64,000 bases of DNA from an uncultured Clostridia bacterium. GTDB lineage: Bacteria > Bacillota > Clostridia > Oscillospirales > Acutalibacteraceae. The notes beneath the pieces are model-generated. The model did no database searches. It saw only the letters and a program-made list of their open reading frames with translations, and had not been told where the DNA came from. Every line of letters starts with the position of its first letter. The first letter of the stretch is position 1. Below are positions 34,936 to 45,159 of this stretch, piece after piece. The translations under genes were made by a program, and so were the position numbers. The stretch covers positions 1 to 64,000 of the forward strand of contig CAMMVF010000007.1 of assembly GCA_946500295.1 (NCBI GenBank), in the 5' to 3' direction.

Positions 34936-36123
34936 TTAATTTTCAATCACGGGAAAATCCAAAAAATCACTCCCCATTTTGCCGGATTTGCAGGCGAGGG
35001 TGCGTATATCCGTTGCAAGTATGTCCTTTTCAAAAGCGAGGGCGGCGCTTCCCTGAAGCTGTTTTTTGTAGCTTGCGGGCTTTGTGATAATCGGCAGGGT
35101 ACTGCGCTTTTTTGCCATGCGGAGCACCTCGCCGCCCCTGGAGTTTAAACCGAGCACACGAATGTAGCCGGGATTGCGCCTTTGCAGCTCCCTGTCGATT
35201 CCAAGCAAAGCGCAGGCGAAAATCCTTTTCATTCTCGGCAGAGAATACCTCCTGCAAACAATCGCCTTCAAAACCTCGTCTATGTCACTGCAGCCGCCCA
35301 CCGTGCGCATTAGTGAATGTTCGAGTCCCTCCGCCACCTCGGGAAGCTTTGCAAGCTGTTCAAGGCTCATTGTCCTGAGGCGATAGAGTATGGTTTTATC
35401 AAGCAATCTGTAATCCGCACGCTCTCCTGATGTGAGGGCTTTCTCAATTAACTCAAGGGTGTTTTCGGGCACGTATGGCTTGTAGCCCTGAGTGTCAAGC
35501 TCTCCCCTGATAAAGGAAGCCGATGCGAAGCCCTCGCTCACTACCGAGCTGTCGTGCGCTACGGCACGGCGGGGAACGGTCTCGGGAACTATCGGCGAAC
35601 ACTGAGAGATAAGTTCCTTGATATATTCCACAGCTAAAATATTATTGGCGCTTGAGAGCACCTTTGCGCAGTCATCACCTGCTATCTCCCCCACCGCCGA
35701 CTGAACGGCGGCAGCATAGGAAATAGCGCCGCTGAACTTTTCTTTAAATACAGGATTGAATTTGCTCGAGAGTATGGTCTCGGCGCAGCGGGTAAGCAGG
35801 GAAACATCACCGCACTCACTGCCAAAAAACAAGGTATCGCAAACTCCCAGAGCTGAGGCAATATACACCCCGCCCCGAGCAAAGGGCGACGCTGCGCTCA
35901 CTGCCCAAGGACTTGACAGCTCCAGCACCAAATCCACCCCGTTTTTTAATGCAGCCTCGGTTCTGAGTCTTTTGCTCAGTGCGGCACACTCTCCCCTCTG
36001 GACAAAGCTTCCGCTCATAACTGCGACAATATGGGTCGCTCCCGAGACTCTCTGAGTTTCAATTAAATATTTATGACCGTTGTGAAAGGGATTAAACTCG
36101 CTGATAACACAGCTAATCTTCAT
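34936..36123 (-). CDS. tmcAL: tRNA(Met) cytidine acetate ligase
   Basis: A 395-residue TmcAL (YlbM family) enzyme, which uses acetate and ATP to form N4-acetylcytidine at the wobble base of elongator tRNA-Met. It opens with ISEFNPFHNGHKYLI, whose HNGH is the HIGH-like nucleotidyltransferase motif, followed by VAVMSGSFVQRGECA and GVDLVLELSSPWAVSAAS. The C-terminal half has RVLGLNSRGGEVLR. Length and motif order match B. subtilis TmcAL. Its pairing across a divergent promoter region with ackA is thematically fitting (both handle acetate), but a regulatory link is not shown. Confidence 0.92.
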   Translation of the reverse strand: MKISCVISEFNPFHNGHKYLIETQRVSGATHIVAVMSGSFVQRGECAALSKRLRTEAALKNGVDLVLELSSPWAVSAASPFARGGVYIASALGVCDTLFFGSECGDVSLLTRCAETILSSKFNPVFKEKFSGAISYAAAVQSAVGEIAGDDCAKVLSSANNILAVEYIKELISQCSPIVPETVPRRAVAHDSSVVSEGFASASFIRGELDTQGYKPYVPENTLELIEKALTSGERADYRLLDKTILYRLRTMSLEQLAKLPEVAEGLEHSLMRTVGGCSDIDEVLKAIVCRRYSLPRMKRIFACALLGIDRELQRRNPGYIRVLGLNSRGGEVLRMAKKRSTLPIITKPASYKKQLQGSAALAFEKDILATDIRTLACKSGKMGSDFLDFPVIEN

Positions 36124-36210
36124 TTAACATCACCATAATTTTATAATGCAATTTGAACTTATATTTCCTGCAAATTTTAAATCAATTTTACATTTAAACC
36201 TCGAAAAAGG

Positions 36211-36239
36211 TTGAATTTCTGCGGCTTGTGTAATATTAT
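36211..36239 (+). promoter_or_regulatory. Sigma-A type promoter of ackA
   Basis: TTGAAT (36211-36216), 17-base spacer, TATTAT (36234-36239), about 41 bases before the ackA ATG. Confidence 0.65.
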
Positions 36240-36280
36240 ATATTGGTAAAGAAACATATGCAACAATCAGGAGGTAAAAC

Positions 36281-37492
36281 ATGAAAATATTGGTAATCAA
36301 CGCAGGAAGCTCTTCGCTTAAATACCAGCTTTTCGATATGGATGACGAGAGCGTTCTTGCAAAGGGAAACTGCGAAAGGATTGGGATTGACGGCATTTTT
36401 ACCCACAAAACCTCTGACGGCAGAGTTCTAAAAAAGAACGTGGACATGCCCGACCACAAGGTTGCCTTTATGCAGGTAAAGGACGCTTTGATCGACAAGG
36501 AGTACGGCGTGCTCAAGGATCTCAGCGAAATCAGCGCAATCGGTCACAGAATAGTACAGGGCGGCTCTCTGTTCAGCAAAAGCGAGCTTGTCACAGACGA
36601 GGTTATCGATGGTATCGAAAGCCTTATCCCGCTTGCGCCGCTTCACAACAAGGGACATGTACAGGCTATCAAGGCGTCTCAGCAGGTATTCGGCAAGGAT
36701 CTGCCGGAGGTAGTAGTATTTGACACTGCCTTCCACTCTACAATGCCCGACTACGCTTATATTTACCCGATTCCCTATGAGTATTACGAAAAATACAAAA
36801 TCCGCCGCTACGGCTTCCACGGTACCTCTCACCGCTATGTTTCACACCGCTGCGCCGAACTGATGGGCAAGGATATCAAGGAGCTTAAGATAATTTCCTG
36901 CCACCTTGGAAACGGCTCGTCAATTACGGCTGTTGATCACGGCAAGGTAATCGACACCAGCATGGGTCTTACACCGCTAGACGGATTCATGATGGGCACA
37001 AGGACAGGTACGCTTGACCCCTCGGTAGTCACATTCCTGGCAGAAAAGGAACACCTCTCACCCGAGGAAATGAGCGACCTGCTCAACAAAAAATCGGGAC
37101 TTCTGGGCATTTCGGGAGTATCTAGCGACGACCGAGATGTAACCGCTGCCGCAGAGCAGGGCAACGAGAGGGCAATCCTTGCTCACAAAATGCTAGTATA
37201 TGAAATTTCTAAGTTCGTCGGCAGCTACTATGTGGCTCTCGGCGGCTGCGATGCAATAATATTTACCGCAGGTTTGGGCGAAAACCAGCCTCACCACAGG
37301 GAGAGAGTCTGCAAGATGCTCGAGTGCCTTGGAGTTGAGCTTGACACCAAACTCAACAACGAGATGATTCTCGGCAAGGAGGGCTTGATTTCCACTCCGG
37401 ACAGCAAAATTAAGGTCTATGTAATACCGACAAACGAAGAGCTTGTAATAGCAAGAGACACAAAGGAAATCGTCGAGGGAAAAGAAGCATAA
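36281..37492 (+). CDS. ackA: Acetate kinase
   Basis: Interconverts acetyl phosphate plus ADP with acetate plus ATP; the ATP-yielding step of acetate fermentation. The 403-residue ASKHA-fold protein starts KILVINAGSSSLKYQLFD and contains GHRIVQGG, VFDTAFHSTMP, RRYGFHGTSHRYVS and GLGENQPHHRE, with the catalytic Arg and His in place. AGGAGG lies 8 bases upstream. The phosphotransacetylase partner gene is not in the window. Confidence 0.96.
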   Translation: MKILVINAGSSSLKYQLFDMDDESVLAKGNCERIGIDGIFTHKTSDGRVLKKNVDMPDHKVAFMQVKDALIDKEYGVLKDLSEISAIGHRIVQGGSLFSKSELVTDEVIDGIESLIPLAPLHNKGHVQAIKASQQVFGKDLPEVVVFDTAFHSTMPDYAYIYPIPYEYYEKYKIRRYGFHGTSHRYVSHRCAELMGKDIKELKIISCHLGNGSSITAVDHGKVIDTSMGLTPLDGFMMGTRTGTLDPSVVTFLAEKEHLSPEEMSDLLNKKSGLLGISGVSSDDRDVTAAAEQGNERAILAHKMLVYEISKFVGSYYVALGGCDAIIFTAGLGENQPHHRERVCKMLECLGVELDTKLNNEMILGKEGLISTPDSKIKVYVIPTNEELVIARDTKEIVEGKEA

Positions 37493-37526
37493 ACTTCCTC
37501 TTTAAGCTTTACGGGGTTCACAATAT

Positions 37527-37549
37527 GGGGCTGTCGCATTAACAGCCCC
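37527..37549 (+). terminator. ackA hairpin / family C repeat, copy 1
   Basis: GGGGCTGT (37527-37534) / ACAGCCCC (37542-37549) with loop CGCATTA. The same stem and loop occur at 63154-63175, and a close variant at 53121-53147. The T run is short (TTTC). Confidence 0.6.
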
Positions 37550-37732
37550 TTTCAGGGGAAAGCCTCTCTTGCAGGGTGTCAAAGGCACATTCGCCCTATG
37601 TTTTACTGCACTGCGCTTGCTTGAGATAATGCCAATTAAAACTCATCTTTTTTATGGTTTAACCCTCTTTTTCGCCACAGGCGAAAAATTCACCCCTGTC
37701 GAGCGCTTTAAGCGAGGGGATTTCGCTGCCGA

Positions 37733-37810
37733 AAAGGTCAAAAAGGACACTGACCCGTAATTGGTACAGATTTATACGAAAGCAGTGCAGACGCACGTAG
37801 GACAAAAGCG
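37733..37810 (+). repeat. Dispersed repeat family B, copy 3
   Basis: Contains CAAAAAGGAC, then ATTGGTACAGATTTATACGA, GCAGTGCAGAC and GCACGTAGGAC, followed by a short GGCGCC palindrome. The same order is found at 52988-53070 (AAAAAGGAC, ATTGGCACAGATTTATACGA, GAAGCGCAGAC, AACGTAGGAC). Confidence 0.6.
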
Positions 37811-37852
37811 CCTTTGGCGCCGGCGGTCTGACATTTTTGGAGGAGCTATAAA

Positions 37853-38305
37853 ATGACTCTGAGAGAATATAATCCGAGCGACTGCAAATATCTTTACAGC
37901 CTGTTTTATGATACCGTGCACTTGGTCAATGCACAGGATTATTCGCAGCAGCAACTGGATGTCTGGGCAACGGGCAGTGCAGATTTAGAAAAGTGGAACA
38001 GGGAATTTTGTGAGCATTATACTATTGTCGCTGTAGAAAACGGCATTATAGTCGGCTTTGGCGATATAGACAAAACAGGCTATTTGGACAGACTGTATGT
38101 TCACAAGGATTATCAGCGCCAAGGGATTGCAACCGCTATCTGCGACAAATTAGAGCGTGCTGTCGATACCCATACAGTCCGCACTCACTCGTCAATCACT
38201 GCTCTGCCGTTTTTCCTCAGCCGTGGATACGTTGTAATAAAGGAGCAGTATGCTGTCAGAGGCGGACTGAAGCTGAAAAATTATTTACTGGAGACTAAAA
38301 TTTAA
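37853..38305 (+). CDS. GNAT family N-acetyltransferase
   Basis: A 150-residue acetyltransferase. It starts TLREYNPSDCKYLYSLFYDTVH, has the GFGDIDKTGYLDRLYVHKDY strand pair and the acetyl-CoA loop RQGIATAICDKLE (about 90-102). The C-terminal TALPFFLSRGYVVIKEQ is typical of this PF13673-type GNAT subgroup. Substrate unknown. GGAGG lies 11 bases upstream. The pyridoxamine-kinase fragment begins 1 base after its stop. Confidence 0.85.
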   Translation: MTLREYNPSDCKYLYSLFYDTVHLVNAQDYSQQQLDVWATGSADLEKWNREFCEHYTIVAVENGIIVGFGDIDKTGYLDRLYVHKDYQRQGIATAICDKLERAVDTHTVRTHSSITALPFFLSRGYVVIKEQYAVRGGLKLKNYLLETKI

Positions 38306-38306
38306 C

Positions 38307-38540
38307 GTGGGAAGGCATATTTTACTTATTAATGATTTACCCGGCTACGGCAATGTTTCTCTGGCTTCCATGATTCCGGTTTTATTTCACATGGGACATC
38401 ATATTTACAACCTGCCGACAGCCCTTGTATCAAACACGCTCTACTATGGCAGCTTTGACATACCGGAAACCAACAATTACATGGCTAAAGCTAATGATTC
38501 AATCCCTGCTAAATACACAAAATCAATCTGTACAATATAA
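38307..38540 (+). pseudogene. Pyridoxamine kinase, N-terminal fragment
   Basis: Residues 1-58 match the start of PdxY/PdxK-type kinases: ILLINDLPGYGNVSLASMIP, then HMGHHIYNLPTALVSNTLYYG. Full-length enzymes are about 280 residues and carry the catalytic GTGD motif near the C-terminus. Here homology ends around IPETNNYM, and the frame runs for 20 unrelated residues to a stop, followed at once by the gdhA promoter. The gene is therefore a 3'-deleted remnant. The start would be GTG 38307. Confidence 0.75.
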
Positions 38541-38562
38541 CTGCAAGAAGGCCAAAAAAATC

Positions 38563-38591
38563 TTGCAATATTAGGGAAAACGTGGTAAAAT
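38563..38591 (+). promoter_or_regulatory. Sigma-A type promoter of gdhA
   Basis: TTGCAA (38563-38568), 17-base spacer, TAAAAT (38586-38591). The transcript would begin near 38598 and carry a leader of about 105 bases. Confidence 0.65.
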
Positions 38592-38597
38592 ATTATA

Positions 38598-38665
38598 CAA
38601 GTCAGCAACGGAGCTGAAAGCACTGTAAGTACATTGGCGCCGTTATGGGCTTATGTACTTTTTTT
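38598..38665 (+). ncRNA. Structured gdhA leader with intrinsic terminator (candidate riboswitch or attenuator)
   Basis: AAGTACAT (38627-38634) pairs with ATGTACTT (38653-38660) and runs into T7 (38659-38665), an intrinsic terminator 37 bases before the gdhA start. CCGTT in its loop (38640-38644) is complementary to AACGG upstream (38607-38611), so a pseudoknot is possible. A CAGC/GCTG hairpin (38603-38615) lies further upstream and would compete with that pairing. No known riboswitch consensus was recognised. Confidence 0.5.
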
Positions 38666-38687
38666 ATGCGGATTAATACTTAATTAA

Positions 38688-40034
<1,347 letters not shown>

Positions 40035-40077
40035 TAAACATATTTTAGTTTTCTCATAGCAATTTTATAGATAATCT

Positions 40078-40113
40078 GAGGCTGTATCGCAACCATGATA
40101 CAGCCTCTTTTTT
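40078..40113 (+). terminator. Intrinsic terminator of gdhA
   Basis: Perfect 11-bp stem GAGGCTGTATC (40078-40088) / GATACAGCCTC (40097-40107), 8-base loop, T6 tail. Confidence 0.92.
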
Positions 40114-40151
40114 ATACAAATATGCTTGTGCACTGAATAAACGCTAAAAAA

Positions 40152-40186
40152 CTGTATCGGCGCAGGATAACCCCACGCCAATACAG
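40152..40186 (-). terminator. Intrinsic terminator after the small lipoprotein gene
   Basis: CTGTAT and GGCG (40152-40162) pair with CGCC and ATACAG (40176-40186) across one mismatch. On the minus strand a T6 run follows. It lies 33 bases past the stop of the gene at 40219-40632. Confidence 0.75.
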
Positions 40187-40218
40187 CTAAAAATAAGGAG
40201 AACTACAATGAATAAGTA

Positions 40219-40632
40219 CTATGAAATTGTAAAATCCAGCGCCAGGCTTTCATTTCCCACGGGCTTAATGATTCGATAGTCTCCGGCGCTCAGGGTTACG
40301 GGGAAATCAAGTTCAAAATCGACCTCGCCCTCGGGGTCAATTACACCTGCCAACTCAATAAAGCTGACTGTGCCATTATATGACAGCCAATTATCCCCGT
40401 CCTTTTTTTCTATATAATAGTCCATGCCGTAGTTAAGCTCAGAATCGGTCTTGTTGCTGATCATCAGCGTCATCCCCTCGTTTGTCAGGGTGTCGGGCTT
40501 TATGCTTATGCCTGCCGTCTCGCTTTCATAAACAGGGTTTTGGGTTGAAGGCTCGGTAAAGCTTTGATCCGAACAGCCGACTAAGACTATGAGCATCAAC
40601 ACAAGTGCAACTATAAAATTGAGTTTTTTCAT
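40219..40632 (-). CDS. Lipoprotein with bacterial Ig-like domain
   Basis: A 137-residue lipoprotein. The signal peptide ends in LVGC, a lipobox with the lipidated Cys at residue 20. Residues 40-135 read ISIKPDTLTNEGMTLMISNK, TDSELNYGMDYYIEKKDGDNW, and a beta-rich end (FPVTLSAGDYRII). This pattern matches small Ig-like domains found in Clostridia lipoproteins and at the C-terminus of some BlaR1-like sensors. Role unknown. It probably shares a transcript with the gene at 40657-40983, 24 bases upstream. Confidence 0.75.
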   Translation of the reverse strand: MKKLNFIVALVLMLIVLVGCSDQSFTEPSTQNPVYESETAGISIKPDTLTNEGMTLMISNKTDSELNYGMDYYIEKKDGDNWLSYNGTVSFIELAGVIDPEGEVDFELDFPVTLSAGDYRIIKPVGNESLALDFTIS

Positions 40633-40656
40633 TATCTCTCTCCTGTATGCAAATTT

Positions 40657-40983
40657 TTACGGTATAATTTCTGTTGGGTTAGGATTATACTCCGGAGAAT
40701 TTCCCACATTCTCACCTTGAGAATAGGATTGAATTGAATCTCCCGGAATGAAATATTCCTCTCCCGTCGCTACATCATAACAATACGAGCCATAATCCTC
40801 GTCATAAAGCTCGCCTTGCGTGGAGTAGGACGGCACCGGCACGGGCTGTGCCGGTTGATCAAAGCTTTTAAGCTCTTCGTCCGACATTGCGTAGCCTGCG
40901 TTATTGGTATTATAGGCATAAACACTTATGATGCAAGCGACTAAAAGCTCAAGGCAAATAATAACAGCTAAAAGCTTCTTCAT
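40657..40983 (-). CDS. Small exported protein of unknown function
   Basis: A 108-residue protein with a short hydrophobic N-terminus. LVAC at residues 14-17 could be a lipobox; otherwise it is a signal peptide or single TM anchor. The remainder is low in hydrophobic residues and rich in Pro, Ser, Tyr, Asp and Glu (PAQPVPVPSYS, LYDEDYGSYCYD). No family was recognised. It lies just upstream of the Ig-like lipoprotein gene in the same direction. Confidence 0.6.
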   Translation of the reverse strand: MKKLLAVIICLELLVACIISVYAYNTNNAGYAMSDEELKSFDQPAQPVPVPSYSTQGELYDEDYGSYCYDVATGEEYFIPGDSIQSYSQGENVGNSPEYNPNPTEIIP

Positions 40984-41192
40984 AAAAACTTCTCCTTACA
41001 TCAACGCATTTTTCTTGTTAGCCGTATAGAAATTACCTGTACATTTCAACCACCCTCCCCTTTCATTTGATAAGAATAAGCTTATATTTCAATTATATAA
41101 TATCACTTATTCTAAACTTTATCAATATTCTTCAACTAATTTGTAAATATTTTTCATTGATTAGTACTAAAATAAGCATTTAAAAATAAAAA

Positions 41193-41243
41193 GGCTATAT
41201 CCAATTTGAACACCTCCCAAAACAGTCCAAATATGATATAGCC
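41193..41243 (-). terminator. Intrinsic terminator of the glg operon
   Basis: GGCTATATC (41193-41201) pairs with GATATAGCC (41235-41243), with an inner ATTTG/CAAAT pairing. On the minus strand it is followed by TTTTTATTTTT. It lies 19 bases past the glgA stop codon. Confidence 0.8.
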
Positions 41244-41262
41244 ATATTATGTGTATTATATT

Positions 41263-42699
41263 TTAGTTCCAGTTGCACAGGGTGTCCTGATAGACATTCA
41301 GGTAATCGCCTGCTGAACGCGCCCAACTGTTGTCGCACTGCATTGCTCTCTTTACGAGCTTCTCCCAGCCCGGCTTCTTCCAGTAGCCGTTGATTGCTCT
41401 CTTCAAGGCGTGAACCATGTCGGCTGCTTCGTACTTTGCAAAGGTGAAGCCGTTGCCCTTGCCGTCCATGCTGTCGTGAATAGAGTCGCGCAGACCGCCA
41501 GTTTCCCTTACTACCGGGATTGCTCCGTAGCGCAGAGCTATCATCTGCGAAAGCCCGCAGGGCTCGCTCTTGGAGGGCATTAGGTAGATATCGGCTGCCG
41601 AGTATATCTTTCTGGCAAGCTCCGGTATGTAGCCGTGGCAGCAGCAGAGTCTGCCGGGGTATTTGTTCTGCATATAGCTGAAGAAGTCCTCGTACTCCCT
41701 CTCGCCCGAACCGAGAATTACAAACTGAACGTCGTCCTCGCACATAATCTGGTCAAGCGCAAGCCTTACGAGGTCAAGACCCTTGTGTCCTACCATGCGG
41801 GTAACCATGGCGATTATAGGGGGTTCAGCCCTCTTCTCAAGCCCGAGCCTCTCCTGAAGCTTTTCCTTGCACTCAGCTTTGCCGCTTAGGTCGTCCACAG
41901 AGTAATTCTTATAAAGCTGAATATCGGTTTCCGGATTATAGGTTTCCACATCTATACCGTTTAATATTCCGCAAAGCTTATACTGGCGGTTGCAAAGTAT
42001 TGTATCCAGCCCGTATGAATACCACGGGTCTAATATCTCATTTGCATAGGAGGGGCTTACGGTTGTAACTCGAGTCGAGGTCTCGATAGCGCCCTTGACA
42101 AAATTCAGCTTTCCGTCCTGCTCTAAAAGCTTTGTTCTGTCTGCAGGAATACCTACACACTCGGTATTTACCTCCCAGCCGTACATTCCTTGATATTGAA
42201 TATTATGAATGGTAAAAACGCTCTTAATGTTGTAGTACCATGGATTGTGGCTGTAAAAGATGTAGTAATAGGTGGGCACCAGCGCTGTCTGCCAATCGTT
42301 GCACTGAAGGATATCGGGATGGAAATCAACACGGGGCAGCATCTCCATTATCGCCCTTGAGAAGAAGGCAAAGCGCTCGGCGTCATCATAAAAGCCGTAA
42401 AGACCGCTGCGCTTAAAATAATACTCATTGTCAATAAAATAGTAAATAATCCCGTTATAATGAGCTTCAAATACTCCGCAGTACTGACTCCTCCAGCCTA
42501 CGGGAACCGTGAAATTTGTGATATAATTCATCTGATCCTTGAGGTTTTGAGCTATATCGCCATATAGCGGCATTACAATGCGGCAGTCAACTCCCTTGTC
42601 TTTAAGAGCCTTAGGCAGTGAGCCCGCACCCGCCACATCGGCAAGTCCTCCCGAGCCGGCAAAGGGGTTTGATTCGCTTGTACAATAAAGCACTCTCAT
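41263..42699 (-). CDS. glgA: Glycogen synthase
   Basis: A 478-residue GT5 glycogen synthase that extends alpha-1,4-glucan from ADP-glucose. The N-terminal domain has TSESNPFAGSGGLADVAG, LQCNDWQTALVPTYY and FTIHNIQYQGMYG. The C-terminal GT-B domain has MVTRMVGHKGLDLV and MPSKSEPCGLSQMIALRYGA. Two oddities: the KTGGL lysine that contacts ADP-glucose in E. coli GlgA (Lys15) is Gly here, and GAGSLP carries two extra residues (coding GCGGGT GCGGGC) relative to the usual GALP or GSLP. It is the last gene of glgB-glgC-glgD-glgA and ends before a strong terminator. Confidence 0.94.
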   Translation of the reverse strand: MRVLYCTSESNPFAGSGGLADVAGAGSLPKALKDKGVDCRIVMPLYGDIAQNLKDQMNYITNFTVPVGWRSQYCGVFEAHYNGIIYYFIDNEYYFKRSGLYGFYDDAERFAFFSRAIMEMLPRVDFHPDILQCNDWQTALVPTYYYIFYSHNPWYYNIKSVFTIHNIQYQGMYGWEVNTECVGIPADRTKLLEQDGKLNFVKGAIETSTRVTTVSPSYANEILDPWYSYGLDTILCNRQYKLCGILNGIDVETYNPETDIQLYKNYSVDDLSGKAECKEKLQERLGLEKRAEPPIIAMVTRMVGHKGLDLVRLALDQIMCEDDVQFVILGSGEREYEDFFSYMQNKYPGRLCCCHGYIPELARKIYSAADIYLMPSKSEPCGLSQMIALRYGAIPVVRETGGLRDSIHDSMDGKGNGFTFAKYEAADMVHALKRAINGYWKKPGWEKLVKRAMQCDNSWARSAGDYLNVYQDTLCNWN

Positions 42700-42716
42700 T
42701 ATGTATCCTCCTATCG

Positions 42717-43844
42717 TTAAACTATATTTGCTTTGGCTATATAAATCGGATAGGTCTCATACCCCATCAAAGCTCTGTCGTTTTTAATTACGGCATCCTT
42801 GTCGCAGATAACATAACTGAGCTTTGCATTTTCACCAATTTTGGTGTCCTGCATAATGATGCAGTTTTCAATCTTTGCACCCTTTCCGATGTGAACGCCT
42901 TTGGAAATAATGCTGTTTTCAACCTCTCCCTCGATTACGCAGCCCTGAGCTATAAGGGAATTTTTCACGCAGCAGCCCAGTCCGTATTTGCTGGGCATAT
43001 CGTCCCTTACCTTAGTGTATATAGGTCTGTCCTGGTTGAACAAATCTGCCCTTACCAACGGATCCATCAACGACATATTTGTCTTGAAATAGCTGTCGAG
43101 AGATGTGACGGATGATAGATAACCCTTAAACTCATAGCCGTAAATATTAAAACGCTTATAGTTGTCTAAAAACATGTTACGCCGAATATCAAGTGCGTTG
43201 CGGCTGATACAGTCGGCAAGTATATCAAGGAAAAGCTCCTTCTTCATAAATGCCGTTGAGCACAGATAGTCACACTCAAAGCCGTTTGTACTATCGACGC
43301 GGGGATTGATAACCATATCTTTAATCTTATTATCCGTGTCAGTTGTTATGACTATCGGATTAGAAAACCCTTTCGGAACCTTCCCGTTTACATACATGAA
43401 GGTGATATCCGCTCCTGTCTCCATGTGCTGAGCTACCATTTTACTGTAATCACAGTTAAAAACGCTGTTGCTCGTACACAGAAGAACATATTTTTCCGGT
43501 GCGTGCTCTATAAAACCGCAGGCATTGTACATACACTCCATGGTAGTATTGACGCTATCTACGCCTTGACCGAAAGGAGAAAGAATGGTAAGTCCGCCTC
43601 TTCTCTTTGAAAGGTCCCACGCCTTGCCTGAGCCAAGGTGATCCATCAGGGAGGCAAACTTCTTCTCTGCTACAACGCCAACCCTGTTAATTCCCGAATT
43701 TACCATATTTGATATTGTAAAATCAATCAGTCTGTACTTACCGCCAAACGGAATGGAGGCGATAGCTCTGGTAGAAGTCAACTCGGGAATACAGATATCA
43801 TTTACATTCGGAAATACAAGTCCTAAAATGTTTGTACCTTTCAT
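42717..43844 (-). CDS. glgD: GlgD, regulatory paralogue of ADP-glucose pyrophosphorylase
   Basis: A 375-residue GlgC paralogue. In Gram-positives GlgD alone has little or no activity but activates GlgC in a mixed complex. The nucleotidyltransferase domain ([21 protein letters not shown]) and left-handed beta-helix repeats ([19 protein letters not shown]) are present. The product-binding and metal residues differ from GlgC: the GGxGxRL loop is replaced by GLVFPNVND and the substrate region is altered, consistent with a non-catalytic role. Its ATG overlaps the glgC stop (ATGA). Confidence 0.93.
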   Translation of the reverse strand: MKGTNILGLVFPNVNDICIPELTSTRAIASIPFGGKYRLIDFTISNMVNSGINRVGVVAEKKFASLMDHLGSGKAWDLSKRRGGLTILSPFGQGVDSVNTTMECMYNACGFIEHAPEKYVLLCTSNSVFNCDYSKMVAQHMETGADITFMYVNGKVPKGFSNPIVITTDTDNKIKDMVINPRVDSTNGFECDYLCSTAFMKKELFLDILADCISRNALDIRRNMFLDNYKRFNIYGYEFKGYLSSVTSLDSYFKTNMSLMDPLVRADLFNQDRPIYTKVRDDMPSKYGLGCCVKNSLIAQGCVIEGEVENSIISKGVHIGKGAKIENCIIMQDTKIGENAKLSYVICDKDAVIKNDRALMGYETYPIYIAKANIV

Positions 43845-45067
43845 TGCTCGCTGTCCCCCTCTATATCGTTATATACCATCTGCTTAGCGGCTACTGATAC
43901 GTTTTGTCCGATTGTCAATCCGCCGCCTACAACGGCTATGCCCCATTCGTTTTTATTCTCTACTTCCTCGGGACGCTTTCCGATTACAGCTCCGCTGGAA
44001 ATATGGGCGTTTTCACCGATAATGGCATACTGAACGACTGCATTGTCGTCGATTACTGCTCCGGGCATAATAATTGAATCCTTGACCACTGCTCCCACAC
44101 CCACTGTAACACCGGCAAACAGCACTGAAAATTCAATCTCACCGTAAATATTACAGCCGTCAGCGACTAGAGAGTTTTGAATTTTAGCACTCTGAGCTAC
44201 ATACTGAGGGGGCATAACCGGGTTGCGTGAGTAGATTTTGTCCTTTTCCTCACTCAAATCAAGGGGAACATTCGGGTCGAGGAGATCCATGTTGGCTTCC
44301 CAAAGGCTCTCAATGGTTCCCACGTCTTTCCAGTAGCCCTCAAAGCGGTAAGCAAACATTCTTTCGCCTGCCTTAAGCATTGCGGGCAGCACGTCCTTAC
44401 CAAAGTCGTGGCTTGAGTTCTCATTCGCTTCGTCCTCAATAAGATACTTGCAAAGTTTGCTCCACGTAAACACATATATTCCCATAGAAGCGTTTGTGCT
44501 CTTGGGCTTTGCGGGTTTTTCGTCAAACTCATATATAGAGCCGTCCTCGTTGGTATTTAAAATGCCGAATCTCGACGCCTCGGAAATCGGGACGTCTATC
44601 GAGGCTATTGTGCAGTCAGCGTTGTTTTCCTTGTGCTTGGCTATCATCTTTGAGTAGTCCATCTTGTAGATGTGGTCGCCCGAGAGAATCACAACATATT
44701 CCGGACGGTATCTGGCAATGTAGTTGATATTTTGGTAGATTGCATTGGCTGTGCCCGAATACCATGTAGCGCCCTCAATCTGCTGATACGGGCTGAGGCA
44801 GTGAACGCCTCCGAATATTCCGTCCAAATCCCAGGGCTGTCCGGTGCCTATGTACTCGTTTAACACCAACGGCTGATACTGAGTTAGGACGCCTACCTCG
44901 TCAATCCCCGAATTAACGCAGTTAGATAGTGGGAAGTCTATTATCCTGTATTTTCCGCCAAACGGAACCGCAGGCTTTGCTATATCCTTAGTCAGAACAC
45001 CAAGCCTGCTTCCCTGTCCACCGGCAAGCAGCATAGCTACTACTTCTCGCTTTGGATAGTTTTGCAT
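43841..45067 (-). CDS. glgC: Glucose-1-phosphate adenylyltransferase
   Basis: Makes ADP-glucose from ATP and glucose-1-phosphate, the committed step of glycogen synthesis. The 408-residue protein has the [20 protein letters not shown] loop (near residue 11), the [20 protein letters not shown] segment, [18 protein letters not shown] and C-terminal beta-helix hexapeptide repeats. ATG 45067 is chosen because GGAGG lies 10 bases upstream; an in-frame start at 45109 lacks one. It is the second gene of the glg operon and overlaps glgD by 4 bases. Confidence 0.95.
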   Translation of the reverse strand: MQNYPKREVVAMLLAGGQGSRLGVLTKDIAKPAVPFGGKYRIIDFPLSNCVNSGIDEVGVLTQYQPLVLNEYIGTGQPWDLDGIFGGVHCLSPYQQIEGATWYSGTANAIYQNINYIARYRPEYVVILSGDHIYKMDYSKMIAKHKENNADCTIASIDVPISEASRFGILNTNEDGSIYEFDEKPAKPKSTNASMGIYVFTWSKLCKYLIEDEANENSSHDFGKDVLPAMLKAGERMFAYRFEGYWKDVGTIESLWEANMDLLDPNVPLDLSEEKDKIYSRNPVMPPQYVAQSAKIQNSLVADGCNIYGEIEFSVLFAGVTVGVGAVVKDSIIMPGAVIDDNAVVQYAIIGENAHISSGAVIGKRPEEVENKNEWGIAVVGGGLTIGQNVSVAAKQMVYNDIEGDSEQ

Positions 45068-45159
45068 TATCTGTTTACCTCCTATAGGTTTATCGCTGTA
45101 TATCAGCACAAAATTTATAATAAAATAAAATTATTAGCGAATTAATACCTGCCGCAAAT

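Larger units (their letters stand above)
37493..37852. other. Intergenic region with terminator and repeats
   Basis: A 360-base spacer after ackA. It holds the ackA hairpin (a family C repeat, 37527-37549), CTCTCTTGCAGGG echoing the segment after the family C copy at 63.2 kb, a CGCCACAGGCG hairpin near 37673 and a family B repeat (37733-37810). A short open frame across it was judged not real. Confidence 0.5.

Noticed and set aside
37569..37760. Plus-strand open frame of 63 codons after ackA
   Set aside because: It lies wholly within repeat-derived and hairpin-containing sequence, lacks a ribosome binding site and shows no family resemblance.
40208..40279. 23-codon frame (MNKYYEIVKSS start) with AAGGAG 8 bases upstream
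   Set aside because: The ribosome site is good, but most of the frame is antisense to the 3' end of the lipoprotein gene at 40219-40632 and no promoter was seen after the gdhA terminator. It could be a real small peptide, but the evidence is thin.
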